A stretch of DNA of 10,328 nucleotides from CAZAQV01 sp964487255 (lineage in GTDB: Bacteria; Myxococcota_A; Polyangia; Polyangiales; CAZAQV01): NCBI GenBank assembly GCA_964487255.1, contig CAZAQV010000059.1:1-10328 (forward strand), written 5' to 3'. The position numbers and the translations under genes are program-made. Positions 1 through 8,243 of the stretch are shown piece by piece; the stretch's first letter is position 1, and every line of letters begins with the position of its first letter. The notes under the pieces were generated by a model. It did not search any database. It was not told the DNA's origin and was given only the letters and a program-made list of their open reading frames with translations.

Positions 1-2
1 CG

Positions 3-2393
3 GATGCGACCTGTGATGGCATCGACGACGACTGTGATGGGGTCGCCGATGACGATTACGTCAGTCAATCGACCAGTTGTGGCGTCGGAGCCTGTGGCGC
101 AACGGGCGCGACATCGTGCGTAGGCGGCACGGTTCAAGACAGCTGCACGACCGGTACGCCGGCGGTGGACGATGCCACGTGCGACGGCGTTGACGACGAC
201 TGTGACGGCATCGCTGATGAAGATTGCCAGCAGTGCGTTCCTTCAGCCTCGGACGACAGCACATGTGATGGGGTTGACGACGACTGCGATGGCATCGCCG
301 ATGAGGATTTCATAGGGGCCGGCACCCGCTGTCCTTTCCCGTCGCCAAATAACTGTTCGCGGGGTCGCTTCGTCTGTATTGATGGCTCGGCTGTAGATAG
401 CTGTTCGTTGCTCGACTTGCCGGACGACACAACGTGCGATCGTTTCGATGACGATTGTGATGGTTTTGTTGACGAAAGCTGGCTCAGCAGCGCAACGACA
501 TGTGGTGACGGTGCCTGTGCCTCAACGGGCTCTACGGTGTGCGATCCTTTCGTTGGCGAGCGTGATACGTGTGTTCCTGGAACGCCAGAGCCCTCCGATG
601 CGACCTGCGATCTTGTCGACAATGACTGCGATGGCGCAGTCGATGAAGAAGCAGTCCCTTCGGTGGACGATCCGACTTGTGATGGAGTCGATGATGATTG
701 CGATGGGGCGTTCGACGAGAACTTTGCTCCTTCGCCGACGACGTGCGGACTGGGCGTATGCGAAGCTTCCGGGGTCTCGTCATGCGTTGATGGAGCAATC
801 GAAGACAGTTGTACTCCAGCTACGGGCCCGGCGAGCGATTCGACGTGCGATGGCGTTGACGACGACTGCGATGGGTTGGTCGACGATGACTATATGGGCG
901 AAGTGACGAGTTGTGGCGTCGGTGCGTGCGCTGCAAGTGGGAGTACAAGCTGTAGTAGCGGCGCCGTGGTCGATTCCTGTTCGCCGGGTTCGCAAGTAGA
1001 CAGCGATGACAACTGCGATGGAATCGACGGCGACTGCGACGGATCTGTGGACGAAGGGTTTGTGCCGGAACCGACAAGCTGTGGGGTTGGAGTGTGTTCG
1101 GCGAGCGGAGCTACGACTTGTGTGGGCGGCACACTTAGCGATTCATGTTCGCCCGGCTCGCCGTTGTCGGCAACAGATGCCACGTGCGATGGTATTGATG
1201 ATAACTGTAGCGGCGAGGCAGACGAAGATTTCGTCGGCGCTGCTACGACGTGCACGGATGGCGTGTGCGACGGCGTCGGAGAAATTAGCTGCATAGGTGG
1301 ACAGGAAGTAGATACCTGTGTCGTGCCTGAGCCGGCGGCCGACGATGCGACGTGCGATGCCTTCGACGATGACTGCGACGGCGAACTCGACGAGGACTTT
1401 TCAGACCCAGAAAACAGCTGCGGCGTAGGCGCCTGTTTGCGCTATCCGCAGTGCACAGACGGTACTGTGGCATGCGTCCCGGGTACGCCCGCCCCCAGCG
1501 ACATGACGTGCAACGGCATCGACGAAGACTGCGATGGCCTTTTCGACGAGGATTTCGTCGGCACTTCAACCTGCGGCGTCGGAGCATGCCAGGCGACGGG
1601 AACAGCTACCTGTCAAAACGGCACTGTCGTTGAGCAATGCACGCCCGGCAGCCCCGCGAGCAGCGACGCGACGTGCGATGGCATCGACGATGACTGCAAT
1701 GGCATTGCTGACGAGGACTACATTCCGCTCGCCACTTTTTGTGGCGTTGGTGCTTGCGAAGCCTCCGGGACCACATCGTGTGTCGGTGGGCAAGTTCAAG
1801 ACTCGTGCACTCCTGGAACGAAGACCGGAAGCGATCAGGACTGCAACGGCATCGACGACAACTGCAACGGCGCTGCCGACGAGTTCTATATTCCAACACC
1901 GACCTCATGTGGAGTCGGTGCATGCCAGGCCACGGGCGCAACCGAATGTGTCGAGGGAACAGTCGTCGACAACTGTGTTGAAGGAGACCCGGCTGCGGAC
2001 GACTCGGTCTGCAACAACATCGACGATGACTGCAACGGGCTGATCGATGAGGACTTCGTCAACCAGCCATCGAGCTGCGGAGTGGGCGCTTGCTCAGCGG
2101 ACGGCTTGCTGTCCTGTGTGTCGGGTACGCTGGTCGACAGTTGCCAGCCTGGTGCGCCGGCGCCAGTGGACTCCACTTGCGACGCGCTTGATGATGACTG
2201 CGATGGCGCTTCGGACGAGGACTACGCGCCGCAAACAACCTCGTGCGGCGTTGGCGCGTGCGGCGCCATTGGAACTTTGGAGTGTGACCTGGGCACGCAA
2301 ATCGATACATGCACGCCGGGCTCCGCTCTTGGATCAGACTCGACCTGCGACGGCTTCGATGACGACTGCGACGGCATGGTCGACGAAAGCTGC
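3..2393 (+). repeat. Tandem array of 16 MopE-type Asp/Cys metal-binding motifs
   Basis: Sixteen copies of a core reading roughly D-x-T-C-D-G-x-D-D-D-C-D-G-x-x-D-E are visible, the first at base 3, the last at about 2337-2387. Most units are 56 residues (168 bp), for example those starting near 2001, 2169 and 2337. Between cores is a linker of the form S-C-G-V-G-A-C, then G, C, G, then D-S-C-x-P-G, so a full unit carries six cysteines, consistent with three disulfides. The acidic ladder in the core resembles the putative metal-binding motif family named after MopE; the metal (Ca2+ or Cu) cannot be told from sequence. Two units, starting near 171 and 600, lack the long linker and are only about 24-26 residues. 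The repeats are degenerate at DNA level, so the array is old. It sits where animal teneurins carry EGF repeats and may be a rigid stalk or surface-binding arm. Confidence 0.9.
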
Positions 2394-5300
2394 GAAGGCG
2401 TTCCGTCCGATCTTTCTCTTGTCGCGCCGCCGTTGCCGGATAACCAGATTACGCCATTTGCGGACATGGTGTCGTATCTGTACGAGGGGAGCCCGCGGGT
2501 TCAGCGTGACGTCGACGTCGCAGCCTTCGAGGAAAAGCGAATGGGCGCGGTCTTTGGCCACGTGTTTGACCGAGCTGGTATTCCGGTTTCCGACGTCCGA
2601 GTAACCGTCAAGGACCACCCCGAGTTTGGTTGGACCCTCACGCGTGCCGACGGTCGCTTCGATCTCGCGATCAACGCCGGTGGAACGCTGGTGATCGAGT
2701 ACTCGCATCCAGCGTACCTCCACGCCGTCCGCACTATCGAGACCGAATGGGGCGGCTACCTCAGCGTTGCCGACCTTGTCGTCACCGAGCAGAGCACGAC
2801 GGTCTCCTCGGTCAATTTGGCGTCAACCGACTACCAAGTTGCACAAGGCGATGTGGTCACGGATGCGGACGGAACTCGAACCGGTATCGTCGTCGTTCCA
2901 CCTCAGACGACGGCCACAGCATTTATCGATGGTGACACCAGCGTTTCGCTTTCGGGAACTGTCTCCGTGCGGGTTACCGAGTACACCGAGGGCGACATGG
3001 GTCCGGACGCGATGCCTGCGCCGCTTCCTTTTGAGTCGGGCTACACCTATGCGGCGGCATTCACGATCGACGAAGCCGAAGCTCTTGGTGCCGAACGGGT
3101 CGACTTTTCGACGCCGCTTCCGTTCTACCTCGATAACTTTCTGGGGCTTCCCGTCGGCGCGGATGTGCCACTTGGATACTTCGACCAGGAGCTTGGGCGC
3201 TGGCAAGGCACCGAACCGGGAGAGGTGATGCGCGTCTGGGCGATTGGATCCCAAACGCCAGCGAGGGCGCTCTTCGATCAGAACAACGACAACTTCCCGG
3301 ACAACGAAGCGATGACGGGAATTTCAAACGAGGAAGCCGAACTCATCGCAACGCTTTACGCCGAAGGTGACGAATTCGTCCGAGTCGAACTTTCTCACTT
3401 CACCGACTACGACGCGAATTTGGGAATCGGCCCGCCTGACGACGCGAAGTTTCCGGAAACCGATGACGAGAAACTCGAAAGCGCGGAGCCTGACTCCGAC
3501 GAGCTGAGCTGCGGCTCGGTGATCGGCTGTACCCGCCGAACGCTTGGCGAAAGCATACCGATCGCCGGTTCGGGCAGCTCGCTGGTTTACCAGAGCGAGC
3601 GAATGCGTTTTGCGGCAGACCGGTTCAAGATCGACGTGCCGATTGCAAAGAGCGAACCACCGGCCTCTGTGAAGACCATCGTGGCCGAAGTTGCAGTCGC
3701 TGGCAACGTCTTCACCCAGCGCCGTGACGCCCTAACGGTGTCCGTCGGCGATGTCGTCACGTTCGAATGGGATGGGCGCGACGTTGCGGGGCGTGAAGTG
3801 CAAGGGACGCAACTCGCTGGCGTCACTGTAAAGTATTGCTACCAGGCGCAGTACACCGATTCGCCAACCTTCGGCGGAAACACCGGCCAAGCCATCAGTT
3901 TCCTTGCCGGCAGTGCTCGCGAGGAACTTTGCCTGTCCTCGCGTTGGACGACGAAGCTCGGCGGAACCTACTACTCGCCCAACGTAGGGGTTGCCGGATG
4001 GGACCTCTCCGAGCACCACTACTACGACACAAGCGAAGGGATCCTATGGCTTGGCTCGGGTCAAAAGCGCCGCGTCTCGAAGTACGGCGGCATGAGCTTG
4101 CTTCACACCATCCCGGCCTCCGAGCTGCCTCCAACCATGCAGGATGTGGGCCCAGACGGCGCGCTTTATATGGTCCAAATTCAACCTCTCCCGCTGCCTC
4201 GCAAGATTTTGCGCTATCGCGAGTCGGACGGCCTCCAAGTTATCTGGGACGGCTCCGGCAAGCCGGCTTCCGGCAACGTGCCGGACGGTACGCTTTTGGC
4301 CGACGCCGACTTTGGCCTTTTGGTCCGTGTTGCTGTGGACCGAGAAGGGCGTCTGTTGATCGGAGATCAGTCAAAGATCTACCGTGTCGAACACAACGGG
4401 ACAGTTCACCGATTCGCAGGTGGTGGTAGCCTGGTTCCCACGCCAGAGGGCGTTGCTGCGCTTGACGCAAACCTTGATTCAGTCTCGAGGTTCACGCACG
4501 ACCGCGCCAATGGTGTCACGTTCGTGCCGACCGACATCGGTCGCCTTTACCGCATCTCGGCGGATGGGCTTGTGACCCGCCACGCGGGCAGTGGCGCCAG
4601 CAACTGCTTGATTTTTCCAAATGAAGGCGAGCCCGCACTCGAACAGCCGTTTTGTGGCGGTGCGCTCGGAAAGGTTGTCGACGTCGATTCACGAGGCCAG
4701 TTTGTTCAAGCCTACGGCGGGACACTTTCGTGGGTCGACAACATGGGCAAGGTCGCTGCCTTCCGCTTCACGACCAGCGGAGGCGAGTTCGCGAGCTTCA
4801 TCGAAGACCTACATTTTCTCTCGGACAACTCGTTCGTGTGGGGTCGGCGTGAAGGCTCAGACTTCGATGGTAGCCCCATCTCGTGGGGCGTGTTCCGCAC
4901 TGATTTTTCTGGAGAAACGACGCGGCTTATGGGCGAGGGATCCAATCCGCTCGCCGGGGACGGCGTCGCGGCGACCTCGTTCGACCTTGGCCCCGACCGA
5001 GGAGGTCTCAACCGTCCGAAGATCCAAGTTCTCCCGAATGGCGATGTTTACCTTCTACGCGACCAGCTCAGTGGGCCGACAGAACTCTACCTCCTTCACA
5101 ACGAGGTCACGCCTGTCGTGCCTTCGGCGGACGGCAGCGTTGTCTACACCTTCGACGAGGGTGGGCTTCATCAACAAACAGTTGATGCTGATACCGGCGT
5201 TGTGCTTCGTAGTTTTGAGTACGATACGGCCGGCAGGCTCTTGCGTTCGATCGACCGAGAGGGGCTCGTTACACAAATCGAGCGCGACGGCTCCGGCGCG

Positions 5301-8243
5301 GCGTTTGCGGTGACCGCGCCTTATGGCCAGCAGACATCTCTTGCGACAAACCTCGATGGCTACCTCGCAAGCGTGAGTAACGAACTGTCCGAGGCGTACT
5401 TGTTGGAATACGACGGCACGCAGCCCGGCGCGCTATCGAAGATGACAGACCCGCTCCTGCGCGAGCACAACTACACGTTTGTAGACGGCTACCTCTCGCT
5501 CGACGAAGACCCGGTCGGAGGCTCAACCGCCCTGTCTGCGTCTGAAAACGGCTCGAAGCAGCTCATCGACAAGACGACCGCGCTTGGGCGCACGACGCAC
5601 TATGAGATCGACAGCCAGGCCGACGGCGCGTCGAAGCGCTCGGTCACTGACCCGGCGGGCTTTACGACCGACCAGTTCACCAACCAATCGAGCGGCGCAA
5701 CCGTGGTCATGCCCGACGGTACCGTGTCCACGTCCATTGGGGCACCGGATCCACGTTTTGGGATGTCCGCGCCATACTCGGCACAAACCGAGACCGCGCT
5801 GCCTTCTGGGCTCACGCGTTCGACGACAACGACGCGCGATGTCGTGCTCAGTAACCCGGTCGACCCGCTTTCGGTCGTCTCGATTTCGCAGACGCAAACC
5901 GTAGGTACGGACGCGCCGGCGACGTCTGACTTTGACGCTGCAGCAAACGCCTACACTTCGGTGAGCCCAGAAGGTCGAAGCTCGATCACGGAACTCGACG
6001 CGCTCGGTCGCGTCTCGCGCGTATCGGTTCCGGGCATTGCACCCGTCGATTACACGTACGACAGCGACGGACGTATCGAGACCATCACGCAAACCTCGGC
6101 AACCGACGGCACGCGCATGACAACGTACAGCTACGATACCGACGGCTTCCTTCAGTCGGTGACGGCGCCGTCGCTCCGGCAGACTTCGTACACTTACGAT
6201 GCCGTCGGCCGGCCGCTCACCACGACGCTCCCAGACAGCCAGCAGCTGTCCACCACGTGGGATGCGATGGACAACCTGAGGTCCATTACGCCTCCAGGCC
6301 GCGCCGCCCACAACTTCAGCTACACGCCACGCGACCAAGTGCAGAGCTACGACCCGCCGGATGCAGGCACGGCGACGGGCAGCTCGGGCCAGAGCTATGA
6401 TCTTGACCGCGCGCCGCGCGTCTCGACGCTGATGGACGGCCGAACGGTTGATGTGAGCTACGACCTTGCCGGTCGCGTGGACTTTGTGACGGTGGGACGC
6501 GGCATTTACGATTATTCGTACTCGCCTCTCGACGGGAAGGTGATTGGTCTTCGCAATCCAGAGAACGACCAACTGGCCATGGCCTATGACGGGCCGCTCT
6601 TGACCCGCGTGACGTGGAACCCCGGCACAACCGCCGAGTACCCGAGCGCGTATGTGGGCTTTGGCTACGACGATCACTTCCGCGTCACGGAGATCGATGT
6701 CGATGGAGACCTGGTTTCCTACGCCTACGACCAGGACGGCTATATCACTGCGGTTACGCCAGACGGCAGCGGCTCGGGCTTGCTCGTCTCCCGCGATCCG
6801 CTCAATGGCCTGCTCACGGGCACATCGCTCACCGACAGCGGAAGCGGCAACAGCGTTGCAACCTCGCGCTCGCACAACGACTTCGGCGAAGCGATCAGCA
6901 TGAATACCACCTTTGCTGGTGGCGACCTGGGCTATGCATTCAGTTACGACGCTGACGGGCGCATCGATAGCCGCCAAGAGACGAGTGGCGCGAGCAGCAC
7001 GGCGCAAACCTACGAGTACGACCTGCGCGGACGGCTCACGGATGTCTACGTCGATAGCGTGCTCACTTACGAGTATGACTACGACGCAAACGGCAACCGT
7101 GTTGCTTACACTGGCCCGGAAGGCACAGTCGCAGCAACATACGATGCTCAAGATAGGCTGCTGACGTACGGCAGCAACTCGTACACCTACAACGACCACG
7201 GCCAGCTCACGTCGAAGACAGATGCGGGCGGGACGACCAGCTACAACTACGACGAACTCGGCAACTTGCTCTCCGTGACGCTGCCGGATTCCACGCTCAT
7301 CGAGTACATCATCGATGCACTCGGGCGCCGCGTCGGGAAGAAAGTAAACGGCACGCTCGTTCGGCAGTGGACCTACCAAGATGGCCTGAATCCTGTCGCC
7401 GAGTACGACGGCAGTGGCAACCTCATCCAACAGTTTGTGTACGCCACGCGCATGAACGTGCCCGACCTCATCATCCGTGGCGGCACCACCTACCGCGTGA
7501 TCGCCGACCAAGTTGGCAGCGTGCGCCGCATTGTCGAGGTGAGCACGGGTGCTATAGTTCAGGAGATTGCGTACTCGCCGTTTGGCAAGGTCTTGTCGGA
7601 TAGTTCACCGGGCTGGCAACCGTTTGCGTTCGCAGGTGGCTTGTATGACCAGCAAACGAAGCTCGTTCGCTTCGGTGCGAGAGATTACGATGCGGAAACT
7701 GGGAGGTGGACCGCGAAGGATCCTGCGGGATTCAGCGGAGGCGCGAATCTCTATAACTACAGTTATTCCAATCCGATCAATTTTGTAGACGTTACCGGGC
7801 GGCATCCTGTCGTCGTCATTGTAATTATCGGGGGCGCCGTAGGATTCAATTTATGGAATCCATCGTCGGCTGCTGCTCCAGCAACATCGGACCACTCCAC
7901 AGTGGGCCCTACTAGCGACGAGGCCATGACAAGCATGGCGGTGGAGGGAGCAGCCGGTCTCGCCTTTTCCGCGGCCGGACCGTTGATGTCTTCGGTCGCA
8001 TCCTCTCCCGCAGGAAGGGCATGCTTCAAGGCTTTCGGTGAGCTGCTTGAGGATACGGCAGGCAACGTAAAGATACCCGGTAGCCTTATGCGCAAGTTCC
8101 CCAGTGAGCATTTGGGAAAGTCGTTAGAAGAAATCAAAGATGCTCTGAAAACTGCAAAAGGCAAAGACAAGGTTAGCCTGCAGCGAGCGAAGAAAATACT
8201 TCAAGAACAAGAGCGTCTTCTTGAGAAAGTGAAGAACAAGTAA
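3..8243 (+). CDS. Giant teneurin-like RHS/YD-repeat polymorphic toxin, 5' end outside window
   Basis: The frame is open from base 3 with the same repeat pattern that continues afterwards, so the true start lies upstream; the GTG at 165 falls inside a repeat and is not a credible start. About 2,746 residues are visible, ending at TAA 8241-8243. Domain order: 16 Asp/Cys motifs, a transthyretin-like fold, a plug-like region, an NHL-type propeller, a YD-repeat shell with many Y-x-Y-D and G-R-L pairs, the RHS core (GGLYD, RFGARDYD, GRWTAKDPAGF, then NPINFVDVTG), and a 146-residue tip. In known RHS and TcC proteins the YD shell forms a hollow cocoon that holds the C-terminal toxin, and Asp residues of the core cleave the tip free. 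Even Cys numbers in the N-terminal repeats suggest an exported, disulfide-bonded protein. The tip and the end of the core are AT-richer than the shell, as expected for swapped tips. Delivery route and target are not visible. RHS/YD identity is certain; the toxin role is inference from architecture and neighbours. Confidence 0.95.
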   Translation, partial: DATCDGIDDDCDGVADDDYVSQSTSCGVGACGATGATSCVGGTVQDSCTTGTPAVDDATCDGVDDDCDGIADEDCQQCVPSASDDSTCDGVDDDCDGIADEDFIGAGTRCPFPSPNNCSRGRFVCIDGSAVDSCSLLDLPDDTTCDRFDDDCDGFVDESWLSSATTCGDGACASTGSTVCDPFVGERDTCVPGTPEPSDATCDLVDNDCDGAVDEEAVPSVDDPTCDGVDDDCDGAFDENFAPSPTTCGLGVCEASGVSSCVDGAIEDSCTPATGPASDSTCDGVDDDCDGLVDDDYMGEVTSCGVGACAASGSTSCSSGAVVDSCSPGSQVDSDDNCDGIDGDCDGSVDEGFVPEPTSCGVGVCSASGATTCVGGTLSDSCSPGSPLSATDATCDGIDDNCSGEADEDFVGAATTCTDGVCDGVGEISCIGGQEVDTCVVPEPAADDATCDAFDDDCDGELDEDFSDPENSCGVGACLRYPQCTDGTVACVPGTPAPSDMTCNGIDEDCDGLFDEDFVGTSTCGVGACQATGTATCQNGTVVEQCTPGSPASSDATCDGIDDDCNGIADEDYIPLATFCGVGACEASGTTSCVGGQVQDSCTPGTKTGSDQDCNGIDDNCNGAADEFYIPTPTSCGVGACQATGATECVEGTVVDNCVEGDPAADDSVCNNIDDDCNGLIDEDFVNQPSSCGVGACSADGLLSCVSGTLVDSCQPGAPAPVDSTCDALDDDCDGASDEDYAPQTTSCGVGACGAIGTLECDLGTQIDTCTPGSALGSDSTCDGFDDDCDGMVDESCEGVPSDLSLVAPPLPDNQITPFADMVSYLYEGSPRVQRDVDVAAFEEKRMGAVFGHVFDRAGIPVSDVRVTVKDHPEFGWTLTRADGRFDLAINAGGTLVIEYSHPAYLHAVRTIETEWGGYLSVADLVVTEQSTTVSSVNLASTDYQVAQGDVVTDADGTRTGIVVVPPQTTATAFIDGDTSVSLSGTVSVRVTEYTEGDMGPDAMPAPLPFESGYTYAAAFTIDEAEALGAERVDFSTPLPFYLDNFLGLPVGADVPLGYFDQELGRWQGTEPGEVMRVWAIGSQTPARALFDQNNDNFPDNEAMTGISNEEAELIATLYAEGDEFVRVELSHFTDYDANLGIGPPDDAKFPETDDEKLESAEPDSDELSCGSVIGCTRRTLGESIPIAGSGSSLVYQSERMRFAADRFKIDVPIAKSEPPASVKTIVAEVAVAGNVFTQRRDALTVSVGDVVTFEWDGRDVAGREVQGTQLAGVTVKYCYQAQYTDSPTFGGNTGQAISFLAGSAREELCLSSRWTTKLGGTYYSPNVGVAGWDLSEHHYYDTSEGILWLGSGQKRRVSKYGGMSLLHTIPASELPPTMQDVGPDGALYMVQIQPLPLPRKILRYRESDGLQVIWDGSGKPASGNVPDGTLLADADFGLLVRVAVDREGRLLIGDQSKIYRVEHNGTVHRFAGGGSLVPTPEGVAALDANLDSVSRFTHDRANGVTFVPTDIGRLYRISADGLVTRHAGSGASNCLIFPNEGEPALEQPFCGGALGKVVDVDSRGQFVQAYGGTLSWVDNMGKVAAFRFTTSGGEFASFIEDLHFLSDNSFVWGRREGSDFDGSPISWGVFRTDFSGETTRLMGEGSNPLAGDGVAATSFDLGPDRGGLNRPKIQVLPNGDVYLLRDQLSGPTELYLLHNEVTPVVPSADGSVVYTFDEGGLHQQTVDADTGVVLRSFEYDTAGRLLRSIDREGLVTQIERDGSGAAFAVTAPYGQQTSLATNLDGYLASVSNELSEAYLLEYDGTQPGALSKMTDPLLREHNYTFVDGYLSLDEDPVGGSTALSASENGSKQLIDKTTALGRTTHYEIDSQADGASKRSVTDPAGFTTDQFTNQSSGATVVMPDGTVSTSIGAPDPRFGMSAPYSAQTETALPSGLTRSTTTTRDVVLSNPVDPLSVVSISQTQTVGTDAPATSDFDAAANAYTSVSPEGRSSITELDALGRVSRVSVPGIAPVDYTYDSDGRIETITQTSATDGTRMTTYSYDTDGFLQSVTAPSLRQTSYTYDAVGRPLTTTLPDSQQLSTTWDAMDNLRSITPPGRAAHNFSYTPRDQVQSYDPPDAGTATGSSGQSYDLDRAPRVSTLMDGRTVDVSYDLAGRVDFVTVGRGIYDYSYSPLDGKVIGLRNPENDQLAMAYDGPLLTRVTWNPGTTAEYPSAYVGFGYDDHFRVTEIDVDGDLVSYAYDQDGYITAVTPDGSGSGLLVSRDPLNGLLTGTSLTDSGSGNSVATSRSHNDFGEAISMNTTFAGGDLGYAFSYDADGRIDSRQETSGASSTAQTYEYDLRGRLTDVYVDSVLTYEYDYDANGNRVAYTGPEGTVAATYDAQDRLLTYGSNSYTYNDHGQLTSKTDAGGTTSYNYDELGNLLSVTLPDSTLIEYIIDALGRRVGKKVNGTLVRQWTYQDGLNPVAEYDGSGNLIQQFVYATRMNVPDLIIRGGTTYRVIADQVGSVRRIVEVSTGAIVQEIAYSPFGKVLSDSSPGWQPFAFAGGLYDQQTKLVRFGARDYDAETGRWTAKDPAGFSGGANLYNYSYSNPINFVDVTGRHPVVVIVIIGGAVGFNLWNPSSAAAPATSDHSTVGPTSDEAMTSMAVEGAAGLAFSAAGPLMSSVASSPAGRACFKAFGELLEDTAGNVKIPGSLMRKFPSEHLGKSLEEIKDALKTAKGKDKVSLQRAKKILQEQERLLEKVKNK
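2541..4030 (+). other. Transthyretin-like plus plug-like region of the RHS protein
   Basis: This sub-region follows the metal-motif array. About 2541-2790 encodes a carboxypeptidase-regulatory/transthyretin-like beta sandwich: G-x-V-F-D-R-A-G-I-P-V-S-D-V-R-V-T-V, then G-W-T-L-T-R-A-D-G-R-F-D-L and a hydrophobic strand. The remainder up to about 4030 has stretches that match, from memory, the fibronectin-plug domain of animal teneurins: IPIAGSGSSLVYQSER near 3556, a VAVAGNVF strand near 3690, WDGRDVAGREV near 3768, and GWDLSEHHYYD near 4000. In teneurins and Tc toxins this plug closes the bottom of the YD barrel. Assignment is by motif recall without an alignment program, so exact borders are approximate. 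Confidence 0.7.
4030..5170 (+). other. NHL-type beta-propeller region of the RHS protein
   Basis: Several propeller-blade signatures occur in series: V-G-P-D-G-A-L-Y near 4146, V-D-R-E-G-R-L-L-I-G-D near 4336 followed by K-I-Y-R-V and F-A-G-G-G, then L-Y-R-I-S-A-D-G-L-V-T-R-H-A-G near 4545, V-D-S-R-G-Q-F near 4680, and L-P-N-G-D-V-Y-L-L near 5031. The pattern of a start-of-blade Asp-x-x-Gly, a Tyr/Ile-x-Arg/Ile strand and an A-G-x-G turn is that of NHL repeats, usually a protein or glycan interaction surface. The closing segment F-D-E-G-G-L-H-Q-Q-T-V with V-L-R-S-F-E-Y-D leads straight into the YD shell, the same transition as in teneurins. Blade number (five or six) is my estimate. Confidence 0.7.
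5200..7456 (+). other. YD-repeat shell of the RHS protein
   Basis: About 750 residues carry dense YD repeats: F-E-Y-D-T-A-G-R-L, Y-T-Y-D-S-D-G-R, Y-S-Y-D-T-D-G-F, Y-T-Y-D-A-V-G-R, Y-D-L-A-G-R-V, F-S-Y-D-A-D-G-R, Y-E-Y-D-L-R-G-R-L, Y-D-Y-D-A-N-G-N-R, Y-N-Y-D-E-L-G-N-L and others. In solved RHS and TcB-TcC structures these strands spiral into a closed shell that encapsulates the toxin tip. Codons here are strongly C/G ending, unlike the tip downstream. The region also leaves a 662-codon open frame on the opposite strand, which I regard as a composition by-product. Confidence 0.93.
7457..7742 (+). repeat. RHS-core homology block, main copy
   Basis: This is the last part of the RHS-associated core in the full-length protein, from codon V of VPDLIIRGG to the GG after DPAGF. 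It is collinear with 8922-9207 at a constant offset of 1465 bp and no indels. By hand count 85 of 95 residues match, while about 76 of 285 nucleotides differ, mostly at silent sites. The match stops abruptly upstream (main MN|VPDL, orphan LG|VPDL) and fades gradually downstream after the GG, where only the NP/DP-x-NFVD skeleton remains. Such blocks are where RHS tips are exchanged by homologous recombination. Confidence 0.9.
7803..8243 (+). other. Variable C-terminal tip of the main RHS protein, candidate toxin
   Basis: This 146-residue tip follows the core end at DVTGR (7788-7802), about where RHS proteins cleave. It opens with a hydrophobic run (PVVVIVIIGGAVGF, near 7806-7847), then a Ser/Ala-rich linker and a second small hydrophobic stretch. 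From about 8064 comes a compact, Lys-rich end domain of 59 residues containing KIPGSLMRKFPSEHLGKSL and a predicted amphipathic helix to the stop. The F-P-x-E-H-L-G-K-S-L-E-E-I pattern resembles very short C-terminal ends I recall from other RHS and contact-dependent toxins, but I cannot name the family. No classical nuclease triad is visible. Base composition is clearly AT-richer than the shell, consistent with a recently acquired tip. The following DUF4288 gene is the presumed immunity partner. Confidence 0.7.

Noticed and set aside
3..2393. The regular 168-bp periodicity as a CRISPR-like or satellite DNA array.
   Set aside because: The repeats are conserved as protein (Asp and Cys positions) and degenerate as DNA, all in one open frame, and far too long for CRISPR units.
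5523..7511. A 662-codon open frame on the minus strand opposite the YD shell.
   Set aside because: It has no recognisable domain, is rich in Arg, Val and Ala as expected from reading GC-rich YD codons backwards, and lies wholly within a certain coding region.
165..8243. GTG at 165 as the start of the giant protein.
   Set aside because: The frame is open to base 3 with a full repeat unit before 165, so the start lies beyond the window edge.
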